NCBI GenBank assembly: GCA_010909165.1
Contig: MU008167.1
Coordinates: 1,538,001 to 1,602,000, forward strand
Length of the DNA stretch: 64,000 nucleotides
Direction of reading: 5' to 3'
Source: Anthoceros angustus
Taxonomy: Eukaryota > Streptophyta > Anthocerotopsida > Anthocerotales > Anthocerotaceae
Each line of letters starts with the position of its first letter. Within the stretch, counting starts at the first letter, position 1. This document shows, in pieces, positions 1-9,738 of the stretch. The notes beneath the pieces are model-generated. The model did not search any database and was not told the DNA's origin. It saw only the letters and a list, made by a program, of their open reading frames with translations. The position numbers and the translations under genes are program-made.

Positions 1-1
1 A

Positions 2-214
2 CTTGACATCATAAGGCTGAATCTACGCTCTATGAGAAAGCACATCGGTTTGGTGCCTGTCAGAGACAACATTCTGTATGGGACTGAGAAGACATCAGAG
101 GCCGAAATCGTAGAGGCAGCTAAGGCTGCAAATGCCTATGCTTTCATCAGCTCATTGCCGAAGGGATTCGATACGGAAGTGGGAGAAAATGGGGTGCAAC
201 TCTCAGGGGGGTTC
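2..214 (+). pseudogene. ABCB-type ABC transporter nucleotide-binding domain fragment
   Basis: The frame starting at base 2 reads [18 protein letters not shown], then [29 protein letters not shown] and finally VQLSGG. This is the stretch between Walker A and the ABC signature of a full-size ABCB (P-glycoprotein/MDR) transporter. The usual Q-loop segment between GLV and DNILYG is missing about ten residues, and similarity stops at LSGG just before the expected Q and Walker B. No splice donor is obvious at that point, so I read it as a truncated, internally deleted gene fragment. Its 5' part lies outside the window. Homology is clear; that it is non-functional is inferred. Confidence 0.7.
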
Positions 215-340
215 AGAGATTTCTCCACAAATATCAGAGACCAAATTCAGTGTTTGAAAATGAGAAGGCAACAAGTACATGATCGATCACCCTTTTCGAT
301 ATCGAAAAGGGTGATGAAAATTCATCACCTGGGAAATGCA

Positions 341-1496
341 TCAGGTGTGGAAACCACTAGACGCACTATGACTGACTATAGCCAATGCATTCCCTGCTGC
401 ATTCATGCGGCACACTTCCTCACAAAGCTGGGTAGCCACCACCAAATTCCTGCTTTTAAGTTGGACGTAAGCAGGTGCTTCAAAGAAGTCCTTGTGATCT
501 CGGAAAATGACCAGAAGTAGGGACTCCTTCTGGTTTTCCCACCCAACATTCCTCGAGATAACCTCATACCCATGAATGAGATTAGCAATGTTGAGCTGGA
601 ATTGGTCGTTATATGCTCGACAGAGTTTGCCCAGATACCCGACGTGGTACTTCTCTGATGCCCAAAGTAGCTCCAGGGAGTGATCCTCCAGATCCACCTT
701 CTCCAGGGAGCCTGTGTAGAGAAACCTGACAAAGGCTTGCACTCCCTGTGAAGAGATGGCGATGTAAATTGGTTGCAGGTCCGCCAAAGAGTCGCCATCG
801 AAGACGTTCGATCTGGCTTGCTGTTCACAAAATTTACATAAACACTCTAAGCTCTCGCTCCTTTCTCTCACAAATTCCAAACAAACTCCAACGCCCATCT
901 CAGCAAACAAAATTCCATCGGGTCCATCGCCCTGCAAGCTAGAAGTAAGGCACGCTGGTTTCCCTCATGCAAGACCTAAACCGCATAAACATGCAGTCTA
1001 GCATATCCATCTATGAACCTCAGCAGCTGCAAAGGTCTATCACCTTACCAGGACCGCCTTATGTGCTTTCATGGCCACTCCGTCCAAGGAAACAATCATG
1101 ACGTCCATGACACTCTTCTGTCCGTCTGTCGCTGGAAAGTTGCTCCACGTCTGCAGGAATGCGAGCTGTTCCTCCAGCTGAGCCTTCTCCTTCTCGAGCC
1201 TCTTCATCTGCGCTTCCCGGACCTCTCCACCACCCTAGCAACCATGACAACAAACAAGCGAGTTCGATCTCATCCCCGATTTCAATTGTTGCACAGAACT
1301 GCAGGTCTACCTGCTCCTGCACATTCACGTCATAGTGAATGTGTTCCCGCCGCTGCTCCTCCTCGGGACAGTCCTCTCCATTCCCTTCCTGCTCCTCGGG
1401 ATACTTCTCTCCATTCCCTTGCACATGTATCTCCTCAGGACTACCGGTTTCTAGTTTCGGCCCCTGCCGGAGTCGTTTAAGCTCTCTGCGATCCAT
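341..1496 (-). CDS. BTB/POZ domain protein, three exons
   Basis: Splice-site reading gives exons 1496-1311, 1234-1049 and 820-341 (introns 76 and 228 bases, all phase 0), about 283 residues. Exon 1 encodes an acidic, Glu-rich N-terminus. Exon 2 has a short coiled coil ([19 protein letters not shown]) and then the BTB start, [19 protein letters not shown]. Exon 3 continues with [28 protein letters not shown] and [20 protein letters not shown], followed by a BACK-like C-terminal part. Proteins of this type commonly act as substrate adaptors of Cullin-3 ubiquitin ligases in plants. A few residues seem missing after SNVF compared with the usual BTB fold. An upstream in-frame Met at 1610 is an alternative start. 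Function is inferred from family only. Confidence 0.68.
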
Positions 1497-3551
1497 GTTA
1501 TCGGTGCCGGCCCTGAACTGGGTTGGGTGTCCACGCTTCAAAGCAAGGAAGAGTACTGCATGCAGCTTAGCTCGCCAAGGCGGTCCCAAGCAAAACTTTC
1601 TGCGATGCACGGGAAGAGGGATCTCAACAACCCATCAAGGAAAAACGGACCGAAACCGAGAGGTTGAGACCCAGGAACGTAACGTGGTCGGAGGAAGAAC
1701 GTCCTCCTCCGACACAATCCAGTGCCGTGCTATGCGGCTGCTGCACGGAGAGATCAACAACAGCAACCTGACCACACCATCTGACCGGGCGGGAGATTCG
1801 ACTTCAAAAACAGCCCTTTAGTTGAATTCAAACAACTTGCTTTGTTAGAATATTGAATTTTTTTATTTTATTATCCCATATTATCTGTCAGCCCACCACA
1901 CTTGTTATTTATAGATAATGTATTCATTGGAATTTGTAACCTTTTACAGGTGATATATTTCTAATTACAAAAAATACTCTTACATCGGTAGATATTTTTA
2001 AAACCCATAATTTTATTATACATCAAAAACCACAATCTAGGCGAAAGCTATAGTTGAGGTAGAGTTACAACTTCAAAAGAGGTCAAGAAAAGGAAAAGAA
2101 TTTCATCATCCAGCATGCCATGCAATGGGACGTTGCCCATAGTGAGCCAATCCTATCTTGGACTCGACCATGTAGCCCACCTCTTGGCGTGACTATCTAA
2201 TCCATAATACTCATTGCATAATTATAGTTATTCTATATAAATTTATTATAAGAACTTTGGATTATTATTGGTAGTAGACTAACTCCGTAGTTAAAGTAAA
2301 CCCCCAAGAGAAGATGATCCCTGACCCGGAAGGGCCTATTTAAGTAGGCCTTTTCACATCCATGACCACGAAGTTCTTCGGGCGGTTGGTAGTTTTGAAA
2401 AACGTGATCATGGGGGCTTGTCAAGCGTGATCGTGGGGGGACTATAGTTTTGAAAAACGTGATCATGGGGGCTTGTCAAGCGTGATCGTGGGGGCTAGTC
2501 CCCCTGGCATGTGCCCTTCGTTGGGTTTTTCCCTTTGTTTTTGGGTGGATGGGTTTTTCCCATCTCTTTTTTATAATAAAGTCTTCTTTCACGCAAAAAT
2601 AAAAGATGCTACCTTTGTAAACTTCCAAAGACCGATCAATAAAATTATCCACAATTATGAAAAATTATAGTATTCTCTACAGGACTGGCTTGTTCTTCAT
2701 CTATGTGGACCATAAAAACATTCTTCTTCTTCTTTTTTTGTGTGTTAGGTTTAAAATGATATGAATGATAATCATGTTCAAAGTGTATTTATAAATTGTT
2801 TGTTCGATCTCACATGTGAAGTCATCTTAAAAGTAGTTTTGCAAATACAGAGAATATATATATCACTTGGTACTCGAATCTGCACACATCCTACAAATCT
2901 ATTGTTGGTACTGGAAGGAGGACAACCTTTGGAAAAACCTATTCCTCATGTTTAGGCAGCACATGTTATGGAGAACGAGTGGATATTCTAAAGAAAGGAG
3001 ATATTGGACTGGCAACCAGGGAAAGAACTATATTTCGCACTACTCTAGCTTAAAAGAGATGGCAAGAGGGAGATCAAAACATTGTGGAAGAAATACCACA
3101 AGACTTCCGGAATAACCTCTGAAGAAAGGACTACAAGATGATTATTATATAACAAGATGATTATTATATAACTAATATATACTGTTAATTATATGCATGG
3201 TTATATTTCCCCTTTTCTTTATCGTCTTGGACCAATAAATTATCATCATTTTATGAATTATTTGTTGTTAGCAACACATGTTCTGCAAACGCGTTGAATG
3301 TATGGACCTCTGGGTGCTGGAGCCGGCACGGCACATCTCGCTGGGACGAGTTGGTCAGGAATCTGTTGGAGTCGGGGGACATGTTCGCCAATTCAGAGAC
3401 GTGCGAAAATTGAGAATTCGTTGGACTCGCTCAACAATCTGCGAATCCGTTCCACTTGCTGGAAGAATTTGAGAATTTCTTTGACCCAGCGGGCTTCGTG
3501 TCCGAAGCGGGTTCAACGAGTGTGTCGCATGTGTAGGCTCAGAGCGCGCTC
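1497..3551. other. Gene-poor AT-rich stretch
   Basis: No coding region with a recognisable product was found. The stretch from about 1820 to 3250 is AT-rich with short spurious frames. It holds a 55-base tandem duplication (2391-2496) and a small 19-base tandem duplication at about 3133-3171. It may contain the promoter of the PPR gene on its right and of the BTB gene on its left; no clear TATA element was assigned. Confidence 0.5.
2391..2496. repeat. 55-base tandem duplication
   Basis: The unit beginning AGTTTTGAAAAACGTGATCA occurs at 2391 and again at 2446 with almost no change. Each unit also contains two related internal words, GTGATCATGGGGG and GTGATCGTGGGGG. Confidence 0.85.
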
Positions 3552-6500
3552 ATGGCTGTGCGGAGCGCTGCAATTGAGTCTTGCAGAGGGCAAGGGGACC
3601 CGTTTTGGGGACAATGTTTGTGGACCCAACAGCCTGGTGGGTTAACGGGCATTTCAGGAAGAGCTGGCTTTGCAAGGAAGCCAGCCTGCCCCAGGGGGTG
3701 TCTGGCTGCCGAAGGATCCTCCAGCGAGGGTCGGCGGCAGGAGAATCTTTGGCGACAGTATTTCCGGGACCCAACACGTTGGTGGGATCACAGGCGAACT
3801 AAGAAGAGCCGGAGATCGCCTGATTTCCGGCACAAGCAGTGCCAGGAGGTCCTCTGGTTAAACAGCTTGTACAAGCCAGCTTGGGTGGATGGGGAGCTGG
3901 CTGCTCTGGATGGGGATGGCCCTGGCCCTGGCCCTCGCAGGCCTGCAGGTGACGGTGAGGGCATGATGGCTGAGACAGTGAGGAAGCTATGTGATGGGGG
4001 CCATGTTACTGAGGCTGTGGAGGCTTTGGAAGCTGCGGTGGAGACAGACAGTTATGTTGCCATCTCTGTCGTGTATGCTGTGCTGAGGAAATGTGTGCAG
4101 AAGAAGGATCTTGGTCTGGGCAGGCGTGTGCATGCTTGTGCAGTGAAAAAGGGGTTGCAGAAAGACACCTTTCTGTGTAACCACATCCTGCGGATGTATG
4201 CTTTTCATGGCAGGTTGCAGGACGCGATGGATGTGTTTGAAGCAGTTGTGGAGCCTGATGCCTTCACTTGGTCTGCCATGATTTCTGGACATGTTAAGTA
4301 TGGGCAGGACAGGGAGGCTGTGGACCTCTATCATAGGATGTGCAGGTCGAGTGTTAAGCCGGATGGGCATGTTTTTGTGGCAGCCCTTCAGGCTTGTGCA
4401 AGGCGATCGGACTTGGAATCTGGGCAGCAGGTGCATGCTGATGTGTTGGCATGTGGTCTTGAGTCTGACTTGTTTGTGTGTAACGGTTTGGTGAACATGT
4501 ATGCAAAGTGTGGCAGCGTGGAGGAGGCTCGGAGAGTATTTGATGGACTTGTTGAGAAAGATGTGGTGACTTGGAATGCCATGATTGCAGGGTATTCCCA
4601 GCAAGGTAGGGGTCAGGAAGCGCTTTGGGTGTACAGTGCTATGCAAGATGAAGGTATTGCTGTGCCTGATGCTGTGACTTTCGTGAGCCTCCTGCAGGCG
4701 TGTGCAAGTGTGGGTACTGTGGCGTTGGAGAGGGGGAAGCACCTTCACGAGTGTATCAGAGAACGAGGACTTCAAGCTGATGTGTTTATAGCCAACAGCT
4801 TGGTGAACATGTACGCAAAATGTGGCAGCTTGGAAGATGCACAGAGCGTGTTTGACAAGCTCAATCAGAAAACGGTGGTAACGTGGAATGCAATGATTGC
4901 AGGGTATTCTCAGCAGGGCATGGGGCAGGAAGCCCTTTGTCTCTACAATGCTATGCAGGAAGAAGGCAGGAGTGTACCCGATTCTGTCACGTTTGTGAGC
5001 CTCCTGCAGGCATGTGGAACCGTGGGCTCCATGGCATTGGAGAAAGGGAGGCAGCTGCATATGCATATCAGGGAACGAGGACATGAAGCTGAAGTGTTTG
5101 TGGCCAACAGTTTGGTGAACATGTATGCAAAGTGTGGCAGCTTGGAAGAGGCACAGAGTGTGTTTGATGGAATGGGTCAAAAAGATGTGGTCACGTGGAA
5201 CACCATGATAGCAGGATACTCCCAGCAGGGCATGGGGCAGGAAGCCCTTCATCTCTACAGTGCTATGCAAGAAGAAGGCATGGTTGCACCTGATTCCGTG
5301 ACATTTGTTTGCCTCTTGCAGGCATGTGCAGGCGTGGGCACCCTGGCTTTGGAGAAGGGGAAGCAGCTCCATACGCAGATTAAAGCACGAGGACAAGAAG
5401 TGTTTGTAGCCAGCAGTTTGGTAGACATGTATGCAAAGTGTGGCAGCCTGGAAGATGCTCACAGAGTGTTTGATAAATTCGGTCAGAAAGATGTGGTGAC
5501 GTGGAATGCCATGATAACAGGATATTCCCAGAAGGGCATGGGGCGGGAAGCCCTTCATCTCTACAGTGCTATGCAAGAAGAGGGCTGTGTTGTAGCTGAT
5601 GCTGCAACATTTGTCGGCCTCTTGCAGGCATGTGCAAGTGTCGGCTCCACAGGTTTGGAGAAGGGGAAGCAGCTTCATTCAGATATTAGAGAGCGGGGTT
5701 ATGAGGGTGATGTGCTTGTAGCCAGCAGTTTGGTAAACATGTATGCAAAGTGTGGCAGCTTGGAAGATGCTAAGCGAGTATTCGATGGACTTGGCCAGAA
5801 AGATGTGGTGACGTGGAATGCCATGATAGCAGGGTATTCCCAGCAGGGTATGGTGCAGGAAGCCCTTGGCCTCCACTGTGCTATGCAAGAGGAAGGCCTG
5901 GCTGCACCCAATTCGGTATCATTTGTGTGCCTTCTACAAGCATGTGCAAGTGTGGGCAAAGCGGGGTTGGAGAAGGGGAAGCATCTTCATGTGCAAATCA
6001 GGGAGCAAGGGCTTCAAGCTGATGTGTTTGTAGCCAGCAGCTTGGTAAACATGTATGCAAAGTGTGGTAGCTTGGATGAGGCGCAGAGAGTGTTTGATGG
6101 ACTTGGTCAAAAGGATGTGTTGACTTGGACTGCCATGATAGCAGGGTATTGCCAGCAAGGTATGGGCCAGCAAGCCCTTTGTCTCTACAGTTCTATGCAA
6201 GCCGAAGGCATCGCTGTACCCGATTCTGTTACATTTGTGTGCCTTCTTCAGGCATGTGCAAACGTGGCATCATTATACCTGGGAAGGCAGCTACATGTAC
6301 AGATTGTAGAACAAGGGCTTCAAGCCGATGTCTTTGTAGCCTGCAGTTTAATCAACATGTATGGAAAGTCTGGGAGCATGGTTGAAGCACAGCAGGTTTT
6401 TGATGCATTACCCGAAAGAGACATCGTCGTCTGGAATGCACTGATTGCAGGCTACACTTCTCAAGGAGAGAGTGAAGTGGTCTTTGACTTGGTCCAGAGA

Positions 6501-7154
6501 ATGAAAGAGCATGGCACACGGCCAGACCGCATCACCTTTGTTAGTGTACTAACGGTGTGCAGTCACGCAGGTCTCTTGAACAAGGGGCGGGAGTACTTCA
6601 AGGCCATGAGCAAACACTACGGCATTACTCCCACAGAGGACCACTACACATGCATGGTGGATCTCCTGGGCCGAGCCGGGCAACTGGACGAAGCACTAGG
6701 TCTTGTAAGGACAATGCCTGTCCCTCCTAATGCTGCAGTTTGGCACACTCTGCTGGGTGCTTGTCGCAATTGGAGCAACGTGGAGGTGGGACGCTATGCC
6801 TTCAATGAAGCAGTGAAGCTAGACAAGGCAGACGCCGCAGCATACGTGTTGATGTCAAACATTTACACCGGTGCCGGGATGAAGGAGCTGGCACAGCAGA
6901 TGCAGGTCAGGAGAAAACGAATCAGGGCATGGAAGCAGCCAGGCCAAAGCTGGTGGACAGACCCCGACGGGCTTGTGCATAGTTTTCTGGTTGGGGATGA
7001 GAAGCATCCCGAGAGGCAAGCAAGGCTGAAGCAGACAGTGAAGAAAGAAAGGCATGTGCCAGTTCTGGATCTGTCACAGGCAGACTTATCTGATGACCTA
7101 CAGGAAGACCATTTGTGCACGCACAGCCAGATGCTGGCTTTAGCAGGCGCATGA
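3552..7154 (+). CDS. PLS-class pentatricopeptide repeat protein with E domain and truncated DYW
   Basis: An intronless frame of 1200 codons. From about residue 165 it is a continuous PLS array (motifs such as VVTWNAMIAGYSQQG, VTFVSLLQACASVG, SLVNMYAKCGSLEDAQ). It is followed by E/E+ sequence (MVDLLGRAGQLDEALGLV, AVWHTLLGACRNW, SWWTDPDGLVHSFLVGDEKHPE) and the beginning of a DYW domain. Such proteins bind organellar RNA and usually direct C-to-U editing in plastids or mitochondria. The DYW part stops at CTHSQMLALAGA, before the CxxCH and terminal D-Y-W residues, and the expected HSE reads HSQ. Deaminase activity is therefore not expected from this chain; it could work with a DYW protein in trans. 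The first 137 residues resemble nothing known and are Gly/Pro/Arg-rich, so the Met at 3963 is a possible true start. Confidence 0.9.
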   Translation: MAVRSAAIESCRGQGDPFWGQCLWTQQPGGLTGISGRAGFARKPACPRGCLAAEGSSSEGRRQENLWRQYFRDPTRWWDHRRTKKSRRSPDFRHKQCQEVLWLNSLYKPAWVDGELAALDGDGPGPGPRRPAGDGEGMMAETVRKLCDGGHVTEAVEALEAAVETDSYVAISVVYAVLRKCVQKKDLGLGRRVHACAVKKGLQKDTFLCNHILRMYAFHGRLQDAMDVFEAVVEPDAFTWSAMISGHVKYGQDREAVDLYHRMCRSSVKPDGHVFVAALQACARRSDLESGQQVHADVLACGLESDLFVCNGLVNMYAKCGSVEEARRVFDGLVEKDVVTWNAMIAGYSQQGRGQEALWVYSAMQDEGIAVPDAVTFVSLLQACASVGTVALERGKHLHECIRERGLQADVFIANSLVNMYAKCGSLEDAQSVFDKLNQKTVVTWNAMIAGYSQQGMGQEALCLYNAMQEEGRSVPDSVTFVSLLQACGTVGSMALEKGRQLHMHIRERGHEAEVFVANSLVNMYAKCGSLEEAQSVFDGMGQKDVVTWNTMIAGYSQQGMGQEALHLYSAMQEEGMVAPDSVTFVCLLQACAGVGTLALEKGKQLHTQIKARGQEVFVASSLVDMYAKCGSLEDAHRVFDKFGQKDVVTWNAMITGYSQKGMGREALHLYSAMQEEGCVVADAATFVGLLQACASVGSTGLEKGKQLHSDIRERGYEGDVLVASSLVNMYAKCGSLEDAKRVFDGLGQKDVVTWNAMIAGYSQQGMVQEALGLHCAMQEEGLAAPNSVSFVCLLQACASVGKAGLEKGKHLHVQIREQGLQADVFVASSLVNMYAKCGSLDEAQRVFDGLGQKDVLTWTAMIAGYCQQGMGQQALCLYSSMQAEGIAVPDSVTFVCLLQACANVASLYLGRQLHVQIVEQGLQADVFVACSLINMYGKSGSMVEAQQVFDALPERDIVVWNALIAGYTSQGESEVVFDLVQRMKEHGTRPDRITFVSVLTVCSHAGLLNKGREYFKAMSKHYGITPTEDHYTCMVDLLGRAGQLDEALGLVRTMPVPPNAAVWHTLLGACRNWSNVEVGRYAFNEAVKLDKADAAAYVLMSNIYTGAGMKELAQQMQVRRKRIRAWKQPGQSWWTDPDGLVHSFLVGDEKHPERQARLKQTVKKERHVPVLDLSQADLSDDLQEDHLCTHSQMLALAGA
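4561..6425 (+). repeat. Six near-identical 312-base PPR triplet modules
   Basis: The word encoding VVTWN (or a close variant) recurs at about 4561, 4873, 5185, 5491, 5803, 6115 and, diverged, 6422. The step is 312 bases, except for one of 306. Each step is one P-L-S triplet of 104 residues. The modules are far more alike than PPR triplets in most plant genes, which points to recent unequal crossing-over or conversion inside the gene. Confidence 0.85.
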
Positions 7155-7478
7155 TGTGCCTACAGGCAAGAAGACAAGATCAGTTGGCGATGGTTGCAGC
7201 TATTTCCTATGCTTGAGTGGATCCACGGGTCTGTAAGATATCCATGAACGTGAGCCAGCTTCCATGTCCAGGATTTATGAGGATTAGGGGTAGAGGGGTA
7301 CACTGGCACAGGGCCTGTTAGGCAAGGGACGGCTTTAGCGATCTCCTGTAACATGATAGGGACCATGATCCGGCCCTGACAGAACAAATTGCGATGCCCA
7401 TCTACAATGCCATTCTACTAAAGCCTGTCTGAGCTGGTCGTACGTCTTTCTAGTTCATACGTAGGTATGTGTATTTTC

Positions 7479-7556
7479 TTTTTCCCTCTTCTATGCTATA
7501 CTATCTCTGTCCTATAAATAAAGTATAGAGATAGTATAGCATAGAAGAGGGAAAAA
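7479..7556. repeat. Perfect 30-base inverted repeat with short loop
   Basis: The left arm 7479-7508 and the right arm 7527-7556 are perfectly complementary (core CCCTCTTCTATGCTATAC), separated by an 18-base loop. It lies about 330 bases after the PPR stop codon. It could be a fold-back MITE, a small-RNA hairpin or part of a 3' end structure. Confidence 0.85.
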
Positions 7557-7671
7557 AAAATATAAGTAAAATTGTTGTTGTTGTTAGTTTGTACGCTGCT
7601 TTCCTCTTTTACTCGTTGCACTATTTTTGTCTCACGATGGTCCTTCCATCCTAAGTTGACATAAATAAAGT

Positions 7672-7980
7672 TGTTGTTGTTGGTCTAAGACACTCAATAT
7701 CAGAATTTGATGGGAGAGAGTGACTTCGAATCTCGATCCTCACAACCCGTTTCGTTTGGTTTTTTTTTAATTTCTAATGGATATAAATAAAATGGTAATT
7801 TTGAATCAAACTAATCAAGCAACCCGATATGGTGCAAGGTTAGGGAGCCGGGCTGGGGTACACCTCTTAGTATCAGAATCGAATGCGAGAGATTTGGTTC
7901 GAATCTCGGTCCTAACGGTCATGCCTCGTGCCTGCACGAGGTGTTCTGTTATGTTTTATTTTTAATGGATATAAATAAAT
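7672..7980 (+). mobile_element. Two tRNA-derived SINE-like copies
   Basis: Each copy has a tRNA-like head and an AT-rich 3' part. The second copy has a near-perfect RNA polymerase III B box, GGTTCGAATCTC, at about 7896. The first has a weaker B box (ACTTCGAATCTCG, about 7723) with an A-box-like TGGTCTAAGAC about 45 bases before it. Both contain ATATCAGAAT or TATCAGAATC upstream of the B box and end in TAATGGATATAAATAAA. TTGTTGTTGTTG tails at about 7568 and 7668 suggest further degraded copies. No target duplications were delimited. Confidence 0.5.
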
Positions 7981-8046
7981 TATTATTTAATAACCATTTT
8001 ATTTTGAGAACTTCGTGGTTTGACGTTTGATCCCTAATAGCTTTCA

Positions 8047-8262
8047 GATGGGGTGCTCAATGTTTTGCATCAAGCTTCGCACACTAGGGACTCCACTAGG
8101 GTTCACATGGGGTGCTCAATTTCTGCATCAAGCTTAGCAAATCTTTCCACATGGGATGCTCAATGTTTTGCATCAAGATTCGGACATCTTCCTCTTGACT
8201 TCATCAGGGCTCAGAGGGGTGCTCAATTTCTGCATCCAGCTTCGCAAATTTTCCTCGTAGCT
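8047..8262. repeat. Minisatellite, four degenerate copies
   Basis: The phrase GGGGTGCTCAAT followed by TTGCATCAAGCTTCG (or a variant) is repeated four times, alternating between two slightly different forms, so the higher-order period is roughly twice the basic unit. Confidence 0.75.
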
Positions 8263-8329
8263 TCTCCTACAAATTAAAAACCGCATAGTACCCTACCCTC
8301 TTCCTACTATTCCAATTCAATTCAATTCA

Positions 8330-9030
8330 ATTCATGAGATGTGGTCTCACGCACACAACCTCCCAAACGGAGTCCACTACCATTATCCGTAAGCATTGCA
8401 AATCACATACAATACCCACTATCCACAACTCCACAAGGATCTGGATCGGACATTGCACACGACATTTGCTACAATTCATGAGATGTGGTCTCATGCACAC
8501 AACCTCCCAAGCAGAGTACACGACATTTGCTACAATTCATGAGATGTGGTCTCATGCACACAACCTCCCAAGCAGAGTACACTACCACTATCTAATAAGG
8601 ATTGCAAATCATGTACAATAGCCACTATCCACAACTCCACAAGGATATGGACCGCACATTGCACACGACATATGCTACCTACAAGGAAGGATCCGGCATC
8701 GCTATCTATGAGAAGTGTACATCGAGCACACTATGTACTCATACGACTTGGTATAAGTTATTAAGTACCAGGTCTCTTGATAGAAAAAATCCATCCAAAT
8801 GGACTCTAATAGACTTCTTCTTCTTCTACTCACTATCTACGAGCATCATAAATCTATCACACTATTCACTATGTATCTACTCACTATCTACCAGCTTCGT
8901 ACATCCAGCAAACTATTCACTATCTACATGGATCGCACTCCAAGCACATTACGCACCATCTCTACAAGGCACCCACTATCTACAAGGATCCCACATGGAA
9001 TACACTACCCACTACCTTGATAGTGGTGTG
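8330..9030. repeat. Compound tandem repeats
   Basis: From 8330 to about 8690 a unit with ATTCATGAGATGTGGTCTCA and ACACAACCTCCCAA occurs three times, partly with a further shared block CCACTATCCACAACTCCACA. From about 8820 to 9030 a shorter degenerate word, CACTATCTAC with AAGG or ATGG, is repeated many times. No coding sense was found. Confidence 0.7.
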
Positions 9031-9738
9031 CACTATCTATGGTGGGCACCAGTAGTGCAATGATACTGAATTCGTGTTTTTCCACCAAGGGTTCCACCCG
9101 CTATTTCTTCATGCCTTTTGATGTCGATAGTTCAGTTGTGTTTGCACCAACTATATATTTTGCGACTTGTAACAACAATCTACTTCAACTCGACAATCAG
9201 CGGCTTGTTGTAAAGCTTCTTAAGCCCTTGGGACTGTGTGATATAACATCTTTGGTATCTCCCTGCAATCAATCAGGATCTCTTGTTGAAAGGTTTTGAA
9301 GTCTTAAGAACTGCCTAATATGTATCATATGAAGTAAGGCCCTTCGAGGTCTCCTAAATTACCTGGAATATTTGAATATAAATATTCGATCAAATTCACC
9401 CAAAAAAATACCATGATACCTACTGAAGAACCGGGCGCGGCCATATGGCCATTGGCAAACCCTATTTTGTGACTCTCTCAGCAGGAATAGGGCCGAGCGA
9501 GGTATGGAGGTGTATTTTGCACACCAAACATCTGTAGACCTAATGTTAATAATTTTCTAGTCTTCAATTCCCTCGTTTAAAACAATGTGAAAAGCATGTC
9601 GGGTACATTTCCGCCCAGTCTTGTTTTCCCGCGGCTGGTGGCGGCTGGTGGGCAGTGCTTGAAGAGATGGCGGCTCTCAGCGGCGGCAGCTTCGACGGGA
9701 TCCAGGCTCGGTGAGTCCGCAGCCGCCTCTCCCCGGCG

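Larger units (their letters stand above)
7155..9738. other. Intergenic region rich in short repeats
   Basis: No gene was recognised between the PPR gene and the PBP gene. The space holds a perfect hairpin, two SINE-like copies and several minisatellite blocks, annotated separately. From about 9061 to 9738 nothing specific was seen; this is the likely promoter region of the PBP gene. The frames at 8334-9063 translate only the minisatellites. Confidence 0.6.

Noticed and set aside
3987-5678. 563-codon open frame on the minus strand
   Set aside because: It is the antisense shadow of the PPR modules; its periodicity mirrors the plus-strand repeats and it resembles no protein.
7830-7925. A tRNA gene
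   Set aside because: The B box is good but no cloverleaf with a proper acceptor stem could be drawn; a SINE head fits better.
8047-9030. CRISPR-like array
   Set aside because: Plant nuclear context, degenerate units and no uniform spacers; these are minisatellites.
8334-9063. Open frames rich in Thr, Ser and His
   Set aside because: They translate tandem repeats only, in several frames, with no gene signals.
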